Source: Chromohalobacter nigrandesensis (GTDB lineage Bacteria > Pseudomonadota > Gammaproteobacteria > Pseudomonadales > Halomonadaceae). From it: a stretch of DNA of 64,000 nt. Below, one piece after another: positions 49,181 to 58,125 of the stretch. The stretch is from NCBI RefSeq assembly GCF_023061285.1, contig NZ_JAKGAM010000005.1:173753-237752 (forward strand). Direction: 5' to 3'. How positions within the stretch are numbered: the first letter of the stretch is position 1; every line of letters begins with the position of its first letter. The notes under the pieces were generated by a model that ran no database searches, was not told the origin of the DNA, and was given only the letters and a program-made list of their open reading frames with translations. Both the position numbers and the translations under genes were made by a program.

Positions 49181-51232
49181 TCAGGCCGCGTCGGCATTCT
49201 CGATGCCGGAGTGGCGAAGCAGCGCTTCGATGCTGGGCGCGCGGCCGCGAAAGGCGCTGAACAGCGCGGCGGCGTCGCGCGAACCACCGCGCTCGAGAAT
49301 TTCCTGGCGGAAACGCTTGCCCGTCGCGGCATCGAAGATGCCGGCGTCTTCGAAGGCGCTATAGGCATCCGCCGAGAGCACCTCCGCCCACTTGTAGCTG
49401 TAATAGCCCGCCGCGTAGCCGCCGGCGAAGATGTGCCCGAAGCCGTTCTGGAAACGGTTGAAATCGACACGTGGCGTGACGGTGGTCTTGTCGCGCACGT
49501 CGTCGAGCAGGGACTGGATCTGGCCGGCGTCGGGTGCTTTGAGTTCATGGTGCAGGCGGAAGTCGAACAGTGACAACTCGAGTTGGCGCGTCATGCCCAT
49601 GGCCGACTGGAAGTTGCGCGCGGCTTGCAACTTGTCGAGCAGGGCGTCGGGCAGTTTCTCGCCGGTATCGACATGCGCGGCGATCATGTCCAGCCCCTCG
49701 CGCTCCCAGCAGAAGTTCTCCATGAACTGGCTGGGGAGCTCGACCGCGTCCCAGGCGACGCCGTTGATGCCGGAGACATCGGCGACGGTCTGGCGTGTCA
49801 GCATGTGATGCAGGCCGTGGCCGAACTCGTGGAACAGCGTCAGCACTTCGTCATGGGTGAGTAGCGCCGGCTTGCCGCCCACGGGACGCGTGAAGTTGCA
49901 GGTCAGGTAGGCGACCGGCAATTGCAGGCTGCCGTCCTCGCGGGTGCGGCGCACGCGGCACTCGTCCATCCAGGCCCCGCCACGCTTGCCCTCGCGGGCG
50001 TACAGATCGAGATAGAAGCCGGCGATCGGTGTGTCGCCGTCGAGAATCTCGAAATAGCGTACGTCGGCGTGATAGCGCGGCACGTCGTCGCGCTCGGCGA
50101 AGCGGATGCCGTAGAGCGTGCCGGTCACCTGGAAAAGCCCCTCGATGACCTTGGGGGCCGGGAAATAGGGGCGTAGCTGTTCTTGCGAGATGGCGTAGCG
50201 CGCTTCGCGGAGCTTCTCGCTGGCGTAGCCGACATCCCAGGGCGCGAGCGACTCGAGCCCCAGCGATTCGCGGGCGAAGGCTTCGAGTTCGTTGAATTCG
50301 CGCTGGGCCTGGGGGTGCGCGCGTTCGGCCAGATCGTCGAGGAAGCCTAGCACTTGCTCGGGCGAGTCGGCCATCTTGGTGGCCAGTGAATAATCGGCAT
50401 AGGTGGCAAACCCGAGCAGTTCGGCTAGCTCGCGGCGCAACCGTAAGCTTTCCTCGATGATCGGCGCGTTGTCGAAGCGACCGGCATCCGGGCCCTTGTC
50501 CGAGGCTCGGGTCACGAAGGCGGTATAGACTTCCTCGCGTAGCGCACGGTCGTCGGCGAAGGAAAGCACCGGGTAGAAGCTCGGGAAATCGAGCGTGATG
50601 CGATACCCCTCGACGTCCTTGGCCTCGGCGTTGGCCTTGAGTGTGGCCAGTGCGCTTGCCGGCAGGCCGGCCAGGCGCGAGTCGTCGGGTAGGTCCTTGT
50701 GCCATGCCTGGGTGGCGTCGAGCACATGGTTGGAGAAGGTGTTGGCCAGTTCCGACAAGCGTGCCTGAATCTCGCCGTAGCGGTGCTTCTTGTCCTCGGC
50801 TAGATCGACACCGGCGAGGCGGAAATCACGCAGGGTATTGTCGATGGAGCGTTGCTGACCTTCCTCAAGACGGGCGTACTCGTCGCTTTCCTTGAGGCGC
50901 GTGAAGGCGTCGAAGAGGCCTTGATGCTGGCCCAGCCAAGTACTGTAGTCGGAAAGCATGGCGAGACACGCTTGATAGGCGTCGCGCAGCGCGTCGTTGT
51001 TCATGGTGGAATTGAGGTGCGACACCGGCGACCAGGCCTGCGAGAGGCGGTCGTTGAGGGCCTCGAGCGGCGCTGCGAGGTTGTCCCAACTGACTTGCGT
51101 CTGGTTGGCGAGGGCCTCGATGTCACGGCGATTCTCCGCCAGAAGCTGCTCGATAGCCGGCACCACATGCTCGGGCTGGATGTCATCGAACGGCGGTAGG
51201 GCATGCGATTCGAGCAAGGGGTTGCGTGACAT
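49181..51232 (-). CDS. prlC: Oligopeptidase A (M3 family metallopeptidase)
   Basis: The ATG at 51232 (MSRNPLLESHALPPFDDIQP) has GAGG 5 nt upstream and gives 683 residues, near the E. coli length of 680. The zinc motif HEFGH is in LTLFHEFGHGLHHMLTRQTV, and other family stretches include ELPSQFMENFCWEREGLD and NGFGHIFAGGYAAGYYSYKW. It degrades oligopeptides and signal peptides in the cytoplasm. The gene precedes yheV on the same strand. Confidence 0.96.
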   Translation of the reverse strand: MSRNPLLESHALPPFDDIQPEHVVPAIEQLLAENRRDIEALANQTQVSWDNLAAPLEALNDRLSQAWSPVSHLNSTMNNDALRDAYQACLAMLSDYSTWLGQHQGLFDAFTRLKESDEYARLEEGQQRSIDNTLRDFRLAGVDLAEDKKHRYGEIQARLSELANTFSNHVLDATQAWHKDLPDDSRLAGLPASALATLKANAEAKDVEGYRITLDFPSFYPVLSFADDRALREEVYTAFVTRASDKGPDAGRFDNAPIIEESLRLRRELAELLGFATYADYSLATKMADSPEQVLGFLDDLAERAHPQAQREFNELEAFARESLGLESLAPWDVGYASEKLREARYAISQEQLRPYFPAPKVIEGLFQVTGTLYGIRFAERDDVPRYHADVRYFEILDGDTPIAGFYLDLYAREGKRGGAWMDECRVRRTREDGSLQLPVAYLTCNFTRPVGGKPALLTHDEVLTLFHEFGHGLHHMLTRQTVADVSGINGVAWDAVELPSQFMENFCWEREGLDMIAAHVDTGEKLPDALLDKLQAARNFQSAMGMTRQLELSLFDFRLHHELKAPDAGQIQSLLDDVRDKTTVTPRVDFNRFQNGFGHIFAGGYAAGYYSYKWAEVLSADAYSAFEDAGIFDAATGKRFRQEILERGGSRDAAALFSAFRGRAPSIEALLRHSGIENADAA

Positions 51233-51386
51233 GGGCACCTCAATATGAACGTGTGGATGAAGCATAAATGGGGGTGGGCCCGGCTGCTTTCAATGTCGGA
51301 GCAATTGGCCGCCAACCGCGCGCCTGCTAGGCTTGGCGCTTGTGGCGCCGTGTGGGGCGCCAGATCATAATCAAGGGTACAACGCC

Positions 51387-52727
51387 ATGAGTGAAACGCT
51401 GGAACGCTGGGGGTCGCGACGTGCTTTCATTCTCGCGGTGACCGGGGCGGCTGTGGGCCTGGGCAATATCTGGCGCTTTCCCTACATGACGGGCGAAAAC
51501 GGCGGGGCGGCATTCCTGTTGCTGTATGTGGTGTTCGTGCTGGTCCTGGGACTGCCGATCATGATCGCCGAGATCCTCGTGGGGCGTGCCGGACGACGCG
51601 GGCCGATACATGCCCTGGCGCATCTGGCGCGCCAGGCGGGAGTGTCGCCGCATTGGCGTTGGCTGGGGCTGTTCGGCGCGGTGACGGTGTTCTTCATTCT
51701 ATCGTTCTATTCGGTGGTCTCGGGATGGTCGATCGAGTATCTGATCGAGTCGGTCAACGGCAACTTCAGCGGCCGCACGCCGGATGAGATCGGCGCCAGT
51801 TTCGATGCTTTCCTCGCCGATCCGCTGCGCATGACGTTCAACCATACGTTGTTCATATTGCTGACCATTTCGGTAGTAGCGGCGGGTATTTCCGGCGGTT
51901 TGGAGCGACTCAACAACCTGCTGATGCCGCTACTCTACATCTTGCTGGTGGTGCTGGTCGGTTACGCCGTGACCACCGACGGTTTCGGCACCGCGATGGC
52001 GTGGCTGTTCACGCCCGATCTCGAGGCAATCACCTTGAGCGTGGTACTCAATGCCATGGGCCACGCCTTCTTTACCCTGGCGGTAGGCGCCTGCGCGCTG
52101 ATGGCCTATGGGGCCTATATGCCCGATCACCAAAGCTTGCCGCGTGCCGTGGCGGCGGTGGCGGTGCTGGATGTCGCCGTGGCGTTGCTCGCGGGCATCG
52201 CGATTTTCTCGGTGGTGTTCTCGCAGGGCATGGATCCTGCCGAAGGGCCGGGATTGATGTTCGTGACCTTGCCCATCGCCTTCGCTGATCTGCCGGGCGG
52301 GCCGTTGTGGTTGGGTGTTTTCTTCCTGTTGCTGCTGCTGGCGACATGGACCTCGTCGATCAACCTGGCCGAGCCGTTGGTGGCGATCCTCACCGATGCA
52401 GGCCTCAAACGCGGCAAGGCGGCGGCGTTGATCGGCTCCTTGGTGTGGTTGGTCGGCTTGCTGTCAGTGTTCTCATTCTCGAGTCTGTCGGAGGTGACAT
52501 GGCTGGCGGGCATGAATTTCTTCGAACTAGTGACGACCGTGCCACTGGAGTTCTTTCTGCCCATCGGCGGGTTGTTGATCGCTATCTTCGCTGCCTGGGT
52601 CATGCCGGCGAGCACGGCCATGCGGGCGCTGGATGCAGGGCCTGGCGGGTTTCGGCTGTGGCGTGGGTTGGTGCGTTACGTGTCGATCCCTTTGGTCGTC
52701 ATCGTGCTGTTGTCGGCGCTATGGTGA
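51387..52727 (+). CDS. Sodium-dependent transporter, SNF family
   Basis: The ATG at 51387 starts MSETLERWGSRRAFILAVTG and gives 446 residues; the earlier ATG adds a segment without similarity. The signature GAAVGLGNIWRFPYMTGENG, with GGAAFLLLYVV, identifies the neurotransmitter:sodium symporter family, of which bacterial members import amino acids. About eleven helices are predicted. Cargo unknown. It diverges from prlC and is followed by the carbonic anhydrase-like gene 55 bp later. Confidence 0.93.
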   Translation: MSETLERWGSRRAFILAVTGAAVGLGNIWRFPYMTGENGGAAFLLLYVVFVLVLGLPIMIAEILVGRAGRRGPIHALAHLARQAGVSPHWRWLGLFGAVTVFFILSFYSVVSGWSIEYLIESVNGNFSGRTPDEIGASFDAFLADPLRMTFNHTLFILLTISVVAAGISGGLERLNNLLMPLLYILLVVLVGYAVTTDGFGTAMAWLFTPDLEAITLSVVLNAMGHAFFTLAVGACALMAYGAYMPDHQSLPRAVAAVAVLDVAVALLAGIAIFSVVFSQGMDPAEGPGLMFVTLPIAFADLPGGPLWLGVFFLLLLLATWTSSINLAEPLVAILTDAGLKRGKAAALIGSLVWLVGLLSVFSFSSLSEVTWLAGMNFFELVTTVPLEFFLPIGGLLIAIFAAWVMPASTAMRALDAGPGGFRLWRGLVRYVSIPLVVIVLLSALW

Positions 52728-52782
52728 TGCCCGCCGATCGTGAGTTGTTTGGCCACCACGCATTGAATAAAGGAGAGAGTGG

Positions 52783-53322
52783 ATGACACTACGGACGTTC
52801 AAAGGAACGACGCCGCGTCTGGGGGCGCGGGTCTATATCGACCCCATGTGTGTCGTGCTGGGCGATGTCACTTTGGGTGATGACTGCTCGGTATGGCCGA
52901 TGACCGTGATTCGTGGCGATATGCATCGTATCCGTATCGGCGCGCGGTGCAGCATTCAGGATGGCAGCGTGTTGCATATTACCCATGCCAGCGATTACAA
53001 CCCCGAGGGCTATCCGTTGACGCTCGGCGACGATGTGACGGTGGGCCACAAGGCGCTGCTGCATGGTTGCACCATCGGTAGCCGCGTGCTGGTGGGCATG
53101 GGTGCCACGGTCATGGACGGCGTCGTCGTCGAGGACGAGGTGATCATCGCCGCCGGCGCATTGGTAACGCCGGGCAAGCACCTGGAAAGTGGATACGTCT
53201 ATGCGGGCAATCCCGCGAAGCCGCTCAGGGCGCTCAAGGAGGCCGAGCGTGCGTTCTTCACCTATACGGCGGGGAATTACGTGAAACTCAAGGACGAGTA
53301 CCTGGCCCAGCCACCCGTATAA
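52783..53322 (+). CDS. Gamma-class carbonic anhydrase family protein (YrdA-like)
   Basis: The 179-residue protein is a left-handed beta-helix of hexapeptide repeats (VYIDPMCVVLGDVTLGDDCS, VWPMTVIRGDMHRIRIGA). Its zinc-type histidines lie in SVLHITHASDYN and VGHKALLHGCTIGS. GGAG precedes the ATG. YrdA-like proteins carry the metal site but are often inactive as carbonic anhydrases. It may be in one transcript with the SNF carrier. Confidence 0.92.
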   Translation: MTLRTFKGTTPRLGARVYIDPMCVVLGDVTLGDDCSVWPMTVIRGDMHRIRIGARCSIQDGSVLHITHASDYNPEGYPLTLGDDVTVGHKALLHGCTIGSRVLVGMGATVMDGVVVEDEVIIAAGALVTPGKHLESGYVYAGNPAKPLRALKEAERAFFTYTAGNYVKLKDEYLAQPPV

Positions 53323-53449
53323 TGACACGCCAGGAGTGCCAGGCTTACCCGAGGCGGTATTTTCTCGCTTAACGCATTGTTTTGTCTCGTCATGAAGCCC
53401 CATAATCTGGTTTTTCATCCAGTATTGTCGAGGGCGTCTCGGGCGGGCC

Positions 53450-54121
53450 ATGGCCAACTTTCGCACACATTTCGGCGTTGCCCTGGGCGGCGGCGCGTTG
53501 GCGGCCTATGCCGGCTGGCAGGCAAGCCTCTGGAGCTTCAACGAGGGCTGGCCCCTGGCAGTATTGACGGCGTTTGGCGGCATCCTGCCCGATATCGACT
53601 CCGATCATTCGTATGCCATTCGTCTGATCTTCACCCTGTTGGCCGTCCTCGCAGTGATCGCCGGCGCGCTATGGCTGCAATCGCGCCTGGCGCCGGGGCC
53701 GTTGGTGCTGGCATGTGGCGGTTTATATCTCGGCGTACGCTACTTGGCTGGCGCAATCTTCAAGCGCTTCACGGTGCATCGCGGCATCTGGCATTCGTTG
53801 CTGGCGAGTTTTCTTTGCGGCATGGGCACGGCGGCGATGAGTTTTCATCTGCTGGACCAGCCGGCACCGATGGCCTGGATCCAGGGCCTGGCATTGAGCG
53901 GAGGGGCGTTGATCCATCTGTTGCTCGACGAGTTGTACAGCGTCGACCTGGTCGGTTCACGGCTCAAACGTTCCTTCGGTACCGCCTTCAAACTCTTCGA
54001 TTATCGCGAACCTGGCAACGCCGTTCTGTGGCTGCTGTTGGGCATTGCGCTGGCGCCGTGGCTGCCGCCCTGGGCCACGTTGCTGGAATTAGTGAGTCGC
54101 GGTGTGGCGCCCTGGTTATGA
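53450..54121 (+). CDS. YdjM/DUF457 family membrane metal-dependent hydrolase
   Basis: The 223-residue membrane protein has metal-ligand patterns MANFRTHFGVALGGGALAAY, GGILPDIDSDHSYAIRL, VHRGIWHSLLAS and ALIHLLLDELYSVDL. These match YdjM-type inner-membrane hydrolases, some of which are LexA-controlled in other species; no LexA box was identified here. Substrate unknown. It is convergent with the GntR-type regulator gene, 24 bp apart. Confidence 0.85.
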   Translation: MANFRTHFGVALGGGALAAYAGWQASLWSFNEGWPLAVLTAFGGILPDIDSDHSYAIRLIFTLLAVLAVIAGALWLQSRLAPGPLVLACGGLYLGVRYLAGAIFKRFTVHRGIWHSLLASFLCGMGTAAMSFHLLDQPAPMAWIQGLALSGGALIHLLLDELYSVDLVGSRLKRSFGTAFKLFDYREPGNAVLWLLLGIALAPWLPPWATLLELVSRGVAPWL

Positions 54122-54145
54122 TCTGGCGTGTCTGACGGGGCGGCT

Positions 54146-54931
54146 TCAAGTAGGCGATTCGGGTAATCCCTGGGAGCGACGCTGCGCGCGCTGGGCGCGT
54201 GTCTCGGCACGTTCGAGTTCGAGGAGTCCGTTCTCGACGAAGGCCAGATGTTCGTGGGCGCGTGCTTGTGCTTCGTCGGCGTTGCCGGCGAGGATACTCT
54301 CGAACAGCGCACGATGCTGGTCCATGAGGCGGTCGCGGGAGTCCGGCTTTTCGAACAGGTGGGCCAGGTTGGCGACGATGCTTTTTTCCAGCAGATGAAA
54401 CAGGCCACGCATGGTGTGTAGCAGCAGGACGTTGTGGCCTGCCTCGGCGATGGCTAGATGAAAAGCCGCGTCGGCACGAGCCTCGCGCATGGGATCGCTG
54501 CTGCGATCGGGATGCCGATAACTGGCCTCGAGTTCCTCGAAGCGCGTTTGCAGCATGGCCTTGTCGTCGGGCGTGGAGCGCAAGGCGGCGTAATAGGCCG
54601 AGATGCCTTCCAGGGCGTCGCGGAATTCGAGTAAATCGAGATTGAACTCACCGTGCCGCGTGAGCATTTCCAGGAGCGGATCGCTATAGCTGTTGCTGAG
54701 CTGCTCGGAAACGAAGGTGCCACCGCCCTGACGGCTGGTGAGCAGGCCGCGTGCGGCGAGCTTCTGGATGGCCTCGCGCAGGGAAGGGCGCGAAACACCG
54801 AAGTGCTCCGCCAATTCACGCTCGGGAGGCAGTTTCTCCCCGGGCTTGAGACTGCCTTCGAGCAGCATGGCCTCGAGCCGCTCGGTGATGACGTCGGCGA
54901 GACGCGGTTGTCTGAGGTGCTGTGGAGCCAT
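54146..54931 (-). CDS. lldR: FadR-type GntR regulator, probable LldR of lactate utilisation
   Basis: The 261-residue protein has an N-terminal winged helix (LADVITERLEAMLLEGSLKP, LAEHFGVSRPSLREAIQKLA, SRQGGGTFVSE) and an FCD effector domain (about 95-225) with the usual helical pattern and metal-binding histidines (DAAFHLAIAEAGHNVLLLH). LldR proteins repress lactate operons until L- or D-lactate binds. The lactate genes lie 4.3 kb away rather than adjacent, and a palindrome matching the LldR/PdhR-type operator precedes them. Pyruvate or another acid as effector cannot be excluded. Confidence 0.85.
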   Translation of the reverse strand: MAPQHLRQPRLADVITERLEAMLLEGSLKPGEKLPPERELAEHFGVSRPSLREAIQKLAARGLLTSRQGGGTFVSEQLSNSYSDPLLEMLTRHGEFNLDLLEFRDALEGISAYYAALRSTPDDKAMLQTRFEELEASYRHPDRSSDPMREARADAAFHLAIAEAGHNVLLLHTMRGLFHLLEKSIVANLAHLFEKPDSRDRLMDQHRALFESILAGNADEAQARAHEHLAFVENGLLELERAETRAQRAQRRSQGLPESPT

Positions 54932-54974
54932 GGGCGTCGCTTGTTACTCGGTGGATGATGACGGGCATGAAGCC

Positions 54975-55293
54975 AGCTAATAAGATGCGTTGGTGCCGAC
55001 ATTGCTCGCGCCCAGTCGCGACGCTGAGCGCATATCCACCCGTACGCCGTTGTCCTGCTCGGTCAGGCGAAACACCACGTCATCCTTGAAACCAAACCAG
55101 GGGTGATGGCGGTTGCCTCAATGGTATCGTCAGTAATCGTTTCAATCTGCCAGCCAGCGGCTTCCACTTCCGCCTGAACCGCGCCAAAGCGGCGGGTCAT
55201 CGCGCCGACGATCAGCAGTAGTATGCTCAGCTATGCCAATAGGGTGAGCCATTTGCCTCCTTTCGGGTGCCGAGCGCTTGATTGTGTGGCCAT
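54975..55293 (-). pseudogene. Decayed DUF1499 family gene
   Basis: The reverse strand from an ATG at 55293 (with GGAG 6 nt upstream) reads MATQSSARHPKGGKWLTLLA, then TAG, then LSILLLIVGAMTRRFGAV and AEVEAAGWQIETITDDTIEA in the same frame. A frameshift follows, after which FGFKDDVVFRLTEQDNGVRV and DMRSASRLGASNVGTNA match the C-terminal DUF1499 pattern. The end is cut off at about 54975, and the middle of the family domain seems missing. At least one stop, one frameshift and truncation mark it as dead. DUF1499 proteins have unknown function. Confidence 0.8.
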
Positions 55294-55399
55294 GCCTTTC
55301 TCCCAGCGTTCAAAGCGTTAACATGTTCAAGATATCTTCAGCATAACCAGCTTATTGATCGGTATGCTTGTTTTCCCGACAAGAGAGCGTCTGACCACG

Positions 55400-55720
55400 A
55401 TGACCCAACGCGATACCCACACCACTATAGCAAATCAGGTGCGCGCATTGCTGGCAAACGCGCCCTGCGATGCATTGCCCATGACCTATCAACAGGTGGC
55501 AACCGCGCTAGGGCTTACGCCACCCCGCACCATCCAGCGCGTTGCTCAGGCGCTCGAGCAGCTCATGGAAGAGGATGTGGCCGCCGGTCAGCCAATGGTC
55601 GCGGCATTAGTCGTCAGCCGCCAATGTGCGGGTTTTCCCGCCGCCGGCTTTTTTGAACGGGCGGTGGCTCTGGGCCGATTCCCTACCGACCCCGCCAACA
55701 TGAGGCGCTATAATCGCTGA
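55400..55720 (+). CDS. Small conserved hypothetical protein with winged-helix-like N-terminus
   Basis: From the ATG at 55400 the product is 106 residues; an in-frame start at 55355 is possible. PMTYQQVATALGLTPPRTIQ looks like a helix-turn-helix, and the second half ALVVSRQCAGFPAAGFFERA and VALGRFPTDP resembles a family of small uncharacterised proteobacterial proteins with the pattern ALVVS...G-P--GFF---A--LGR. I do not know a function. It lies between two pseudogenes on DNA of lower GC than the flanks, and its ribosome site is poor. Confidence 0.6.
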   Translation: MTQRDTHTTIANQVRALLANAPCDALPMTYQQVATALGLTPPRTIQRVAQALEQLMEEDVAAGQPMVAALVVSRQCAGFPAAGFFERAVALGRFPTDPANMRRYNR

Positions 55721-55781
55721 GCGTAACAAGGCGTTTGAATCTCGACACGCTTGAATTTCGAGATGACCAGCGACGACCACG

Positions 55782-55994
55782 CTAGCTGTTACGCAGTGGT
55801 TCAAGCAGGCTCGCCAGCCCGTTATGGTCGATTTCATACATAGATGTAGCAGTTGGCCAATTTCGCCGGCTGGAAAACCTTACTGTGCAAACCAGTTCAA
55901 GTAGGGCCAGGGCAAGTCGGCGATCAGGCGACCCTCATACTTGCCAAAGGGCATGCTGCGAGTCACTAACTTTTCCAGATCCTCTGGTTTCATA
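55782..55994 (-). pseudogene. Decayed DUF3820 family gene
   Basis: From the ATG at 55994 the reverse strand reads MKPEDLEKLVTRSMPFGKYE and GRLIADLPWPYLNWFAQ, then TAA, then GFPAGEIGQLLHL in frame. After a further frameshift it reads MYEIDHNGLASLLEPLRNS to a normal stop at 55782. The three pieces together make a complete DUF3820 protein (a short family annotated as putative quorum-sensing-regulated virulence factor). One internal stop and one frameshift inactivate it. Function of the family is not established. Confidence 0.82.
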
Positions 55995-56141
55995 ACTTAA
56001 AACCTATTCATTCTCATTTGAGCAAGGTGCATGTTCCCGGTAGGGCGAAATTTTGTTAGACTTTAGTCGACAGACAATACCCTCTCGATGCCGAAAACTC
56101 AGTGTTCCGGCGCGTCCTTCCTGTACCGTCTAGGACATGAC
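55995..56141. other. Spacer before mqo
   Basis: This AT-rich stretch shows no gene. A promoter for mqo should lie here: TTGTTAGACTTTAGTC around 56052 is AT-rich, but no clear -35/-10 pair could be fixed. An in-frame upstream ATG for mqo lies at 56088 without a ribosome site. Confidence 0.4.
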
Positions 56142-57836
56142 ATGCAAAAACGCTTTAGCCTATTACTTTGTTCTCCAATGTTGGCGCTGGTAGCTATGCC
56201 GCTTGCCGCCGATGAGCCAGCTGCCGATGAGCCAGTTGATGTGGTATTGATTGGTGGCGGCATTATGAGCGCCACGTTGGGCACCTATCTGCAAGAGCTT
56301 GAGCCTGAGTGGAATATCCATCTTTATGAGCGCTTGGATCAAGTGGCCGAAGAGAGCTCCAATGCCTGGAATAACGCAGGGAGCGGGCACTCAGCCTTCA
56401 TGGAACTAAATTACACGCCAGAGGTTGAGGGTCAAGTTCAAATTGAGCGTGCCACTAAGGTAACTGAACAGTTCGAAGTCTCCCGTCAGTTTTGGGCTCA
56501 CCAGGTAGAGGCTGGCATTCTGGGTGAGCCTGATTCGTTTATCCAAAGTGTGCCGCACATCGCAGTGGTGTGGGGAGAGGACGACGTCGACTTCTTGGAT
56601 AAGCGCTATCAGGCGATGACGCAAAACCCCCTTTATGCGGGTATGGAGTACTCTGAGGATCGCGCGGAACTGGCCGAGTGGATGCCGCTAGTGATGGCTG
56701 AGCGTGAAGATAGCGATACGCCCGTGGCAGCAACGCGTATGCAGATGGGTACCGAAGTTAACTATGGTGCGCAAACGCGCCAAATGGTTGAGTCGCTGGC
56801 GCAAAGCGACCACTTTATGCTGGGGCTTAGTAGTGAAGTGCGCGGTCTAGAGCGCAATGACGACGATACCTGGAAGGTCACCGTAGCGGATCTCGCCAAC
56901 GGTGGGGAAACCACCGTGGATTCCCGCAACGTCTTTATCGGCGCGGGTGGTGGTGCGCTATTGTTGCTGCAGGAGTCTGGCATTCCTGAAGCCGAAGCCT
57001 ACGCAGGCTTCCCAGTAAGTGGCCAGTTCCTTTACACCACGAATCCAGACGTGGTGGCCCAGCACGATGTAAAAGCCTATGGCAAAGCAGGTGAAGGTTC
57101 TCCACCCATGTCCGTGCCGCACTTGGATCGGCGTAACCTGGACGGTGAGCCCGCGCTATTTTTTGGCCCCTTTGCGGCGGTCTCCACCAAATTCCTGAAA
57201 GAAGGTTCCTGGACGGATCTGTTCAGCTCGCTGACGCTGCACAACACTTGGCCGGTAGCTGAAGTTGGGATGGATAACTTGAATCTGGTGAGTTACTTGG
57301 CTGGCCAGGTACTGATGTCTGACGATGATCGCTTTGAAGCACTGCAGAAGTACTACCCTGAAGCAAACCAAGACGATTGGAAACTATGGACAGCAGGTCA
57401 ACGGGTACAAATTATTAAAGAAGATCCTGAAAAGGGGGGTGTGTTGCAGTTCGGTACCGAAGTCGTGACGTCGCAAGATGGCACCATGTCGGCACTGCTG
57501 GGTGCATCGCCGGGGGCCTCGACGGCGCCTTCCATCATGCTAAACCTGCTTGACCGCGTTTTCCCTGAACAGGTGGCCAGTGCAGAGTGGCAGGAAAAGC
57601 TGACCGATATTGTGCCTTCCTATGGACAGCGTTTAGCGGAGAATCCTGAATTGCTCCGTGAAATACGTGCCTTTACCGCGCAAACCCTGCAGCTAGATGA
57701 GCCACAGAACCTTGCTACCGATAGCGACGCAGAACAGGCGAGCGAGGAGAGTGACGCGCAAGACGAGCAGAACGAAGCAGCCGCAAGCGATTCTCCGGCA
57801 AACGAGACGCCGGAAGAAGCTGTCACCGACGTATAA
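56142..57836 (+). CDS. mqo: Malate:quinone oxidoreductase
   Basis: The ATG at 56142 has AGGA 6 nt upstream and gives 564 residues; it begins with a signal-like segment (MQKRFSLLLCSPMLALVAMP) as in E. coli Mqo. FAD-binding and family stretches are VDVVLIGGGIMSATLGTYLQ, SSNAWNNAGSGHSAFMELNY, EVSRQFWAHQVEAG, GAGGGALLLLQESGIPEA and LLGASPGASTAPSIMLNLL. It oxidises malate to oxaloacetate, passing electrons to quinone at the membrane. The last 40 residues are an acidic Glu/Asp/Ser/Ala tail beyond the usual end. Its base composition is visibly less GC-rich than that of the flanking operons, which suggests a different origin. Confidence 0.95.
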   Translation: MQKRFSLLLCSPMLALVAMPLAADEPAADEPVDVVLIGGGIMSATLGTYLQELEPEWNIHLYERLDQVAEESSNAWNNAGSGHSAFMELNYTPEVEGQVQIERATKVTEQFEVSRQFWAHQVEAGILGEPDSFIQSVPHIAVVWGEDDVDFLDKRYQAMTQNPLYAGMEYSEDRAELAEWMPLVMAEREDSDTPVAATRMQMGTEVNYGAQTRQMVESLAQSDHFMLGLSSEVRGLERNDDDTWKVTVADLANGGETTVDSRNVFIGAGGGALLLLQESGIPEAEAYAGFPVSGQFLYTTNPDVVAQHDVKAYGKAGEGSPPMSVPHLDRRNLDGEPALFFGPFAAVSTKFLKEGSWTDLFSSLTLHNTWPVAEVGMDNLNLVSYLAGQVLMSDDDRFEALQKYYPEANQDDWKLWTAGQRVQIIKEDPEKGGVLQFGTEVVTSQDGTMSALLGASPGASTAPSIMLNLLDRVFPEQVASAEWQEKLTDIVPSYGQRLAENPELLREIRAFTAQTLQLDEPQNLATDSDAEQASEESDAQDEQNEAAASDSPANETPEEAVTDV

Positions 57837-57869
57837 CGTTTTGTTGGCCGCACTTTGACGTCGATAGCT

Positions 57870-57903
57870 AAAACGCTACCTTTGTTCGGGGTAGCGTTTT
57901 TTT
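57870..57903 (+). terminator. Intrinsic terminator of mqo
   Basis: AAAACGCTACC (57870-57880) pairs with GGTAGCGTTTT (57890-57900), followed by more T residues. Confidence 0.92.
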
Positions 57904-57944
57904 ATTGTCTCCATAACGGCTGATGATAGCTATTAAAGGCCCGC

Positions 57945-58103
57945 TCACTGGGCTATTTCGCTAATCAGTTGGGCAAGCGCCCGGGCGGGCTCGCTCAAGT
58001 GGCCACTGGTTGGATGAATCAGACCTATGTCGCGGTGAAATGTTCGCTCGCCTAAATCAATTGCCTGTACGCCCGCTGGCCAACAAGGTGTGATGAAAGC
58101 GCG
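57945..58103 (-). pseudogene. C-terminal fragment of a LysR-family regulator
   Basis: About 52 codons ending at 57945 read FITPCWPAGVQAIDLGERTF and HRDIGLIHPTSGHLSEPARA, then LAQLISEIAQ, which look like the effector-domain tail of a LysR-type regulator (the R-x-IGLI-x(n)-SEPARAL pattern). The rest of the gene is absent: the sequence breaks at about 58104, next to the transposase remnant. It is a leftover, probably cut by the insertion or a later deletion. The family call rests on a short segment. Confidence 0.55.
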
Positions 58104-58125
58104 CAAGTATATCGGGAAGTAGTGA

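Noticed and set aside
56142..56220. Signal peptide on Mqo as an oddity
   Set aside because: The E. coli enzyme has a similar hydrophobic N-terminus, so it is normal for this branch.
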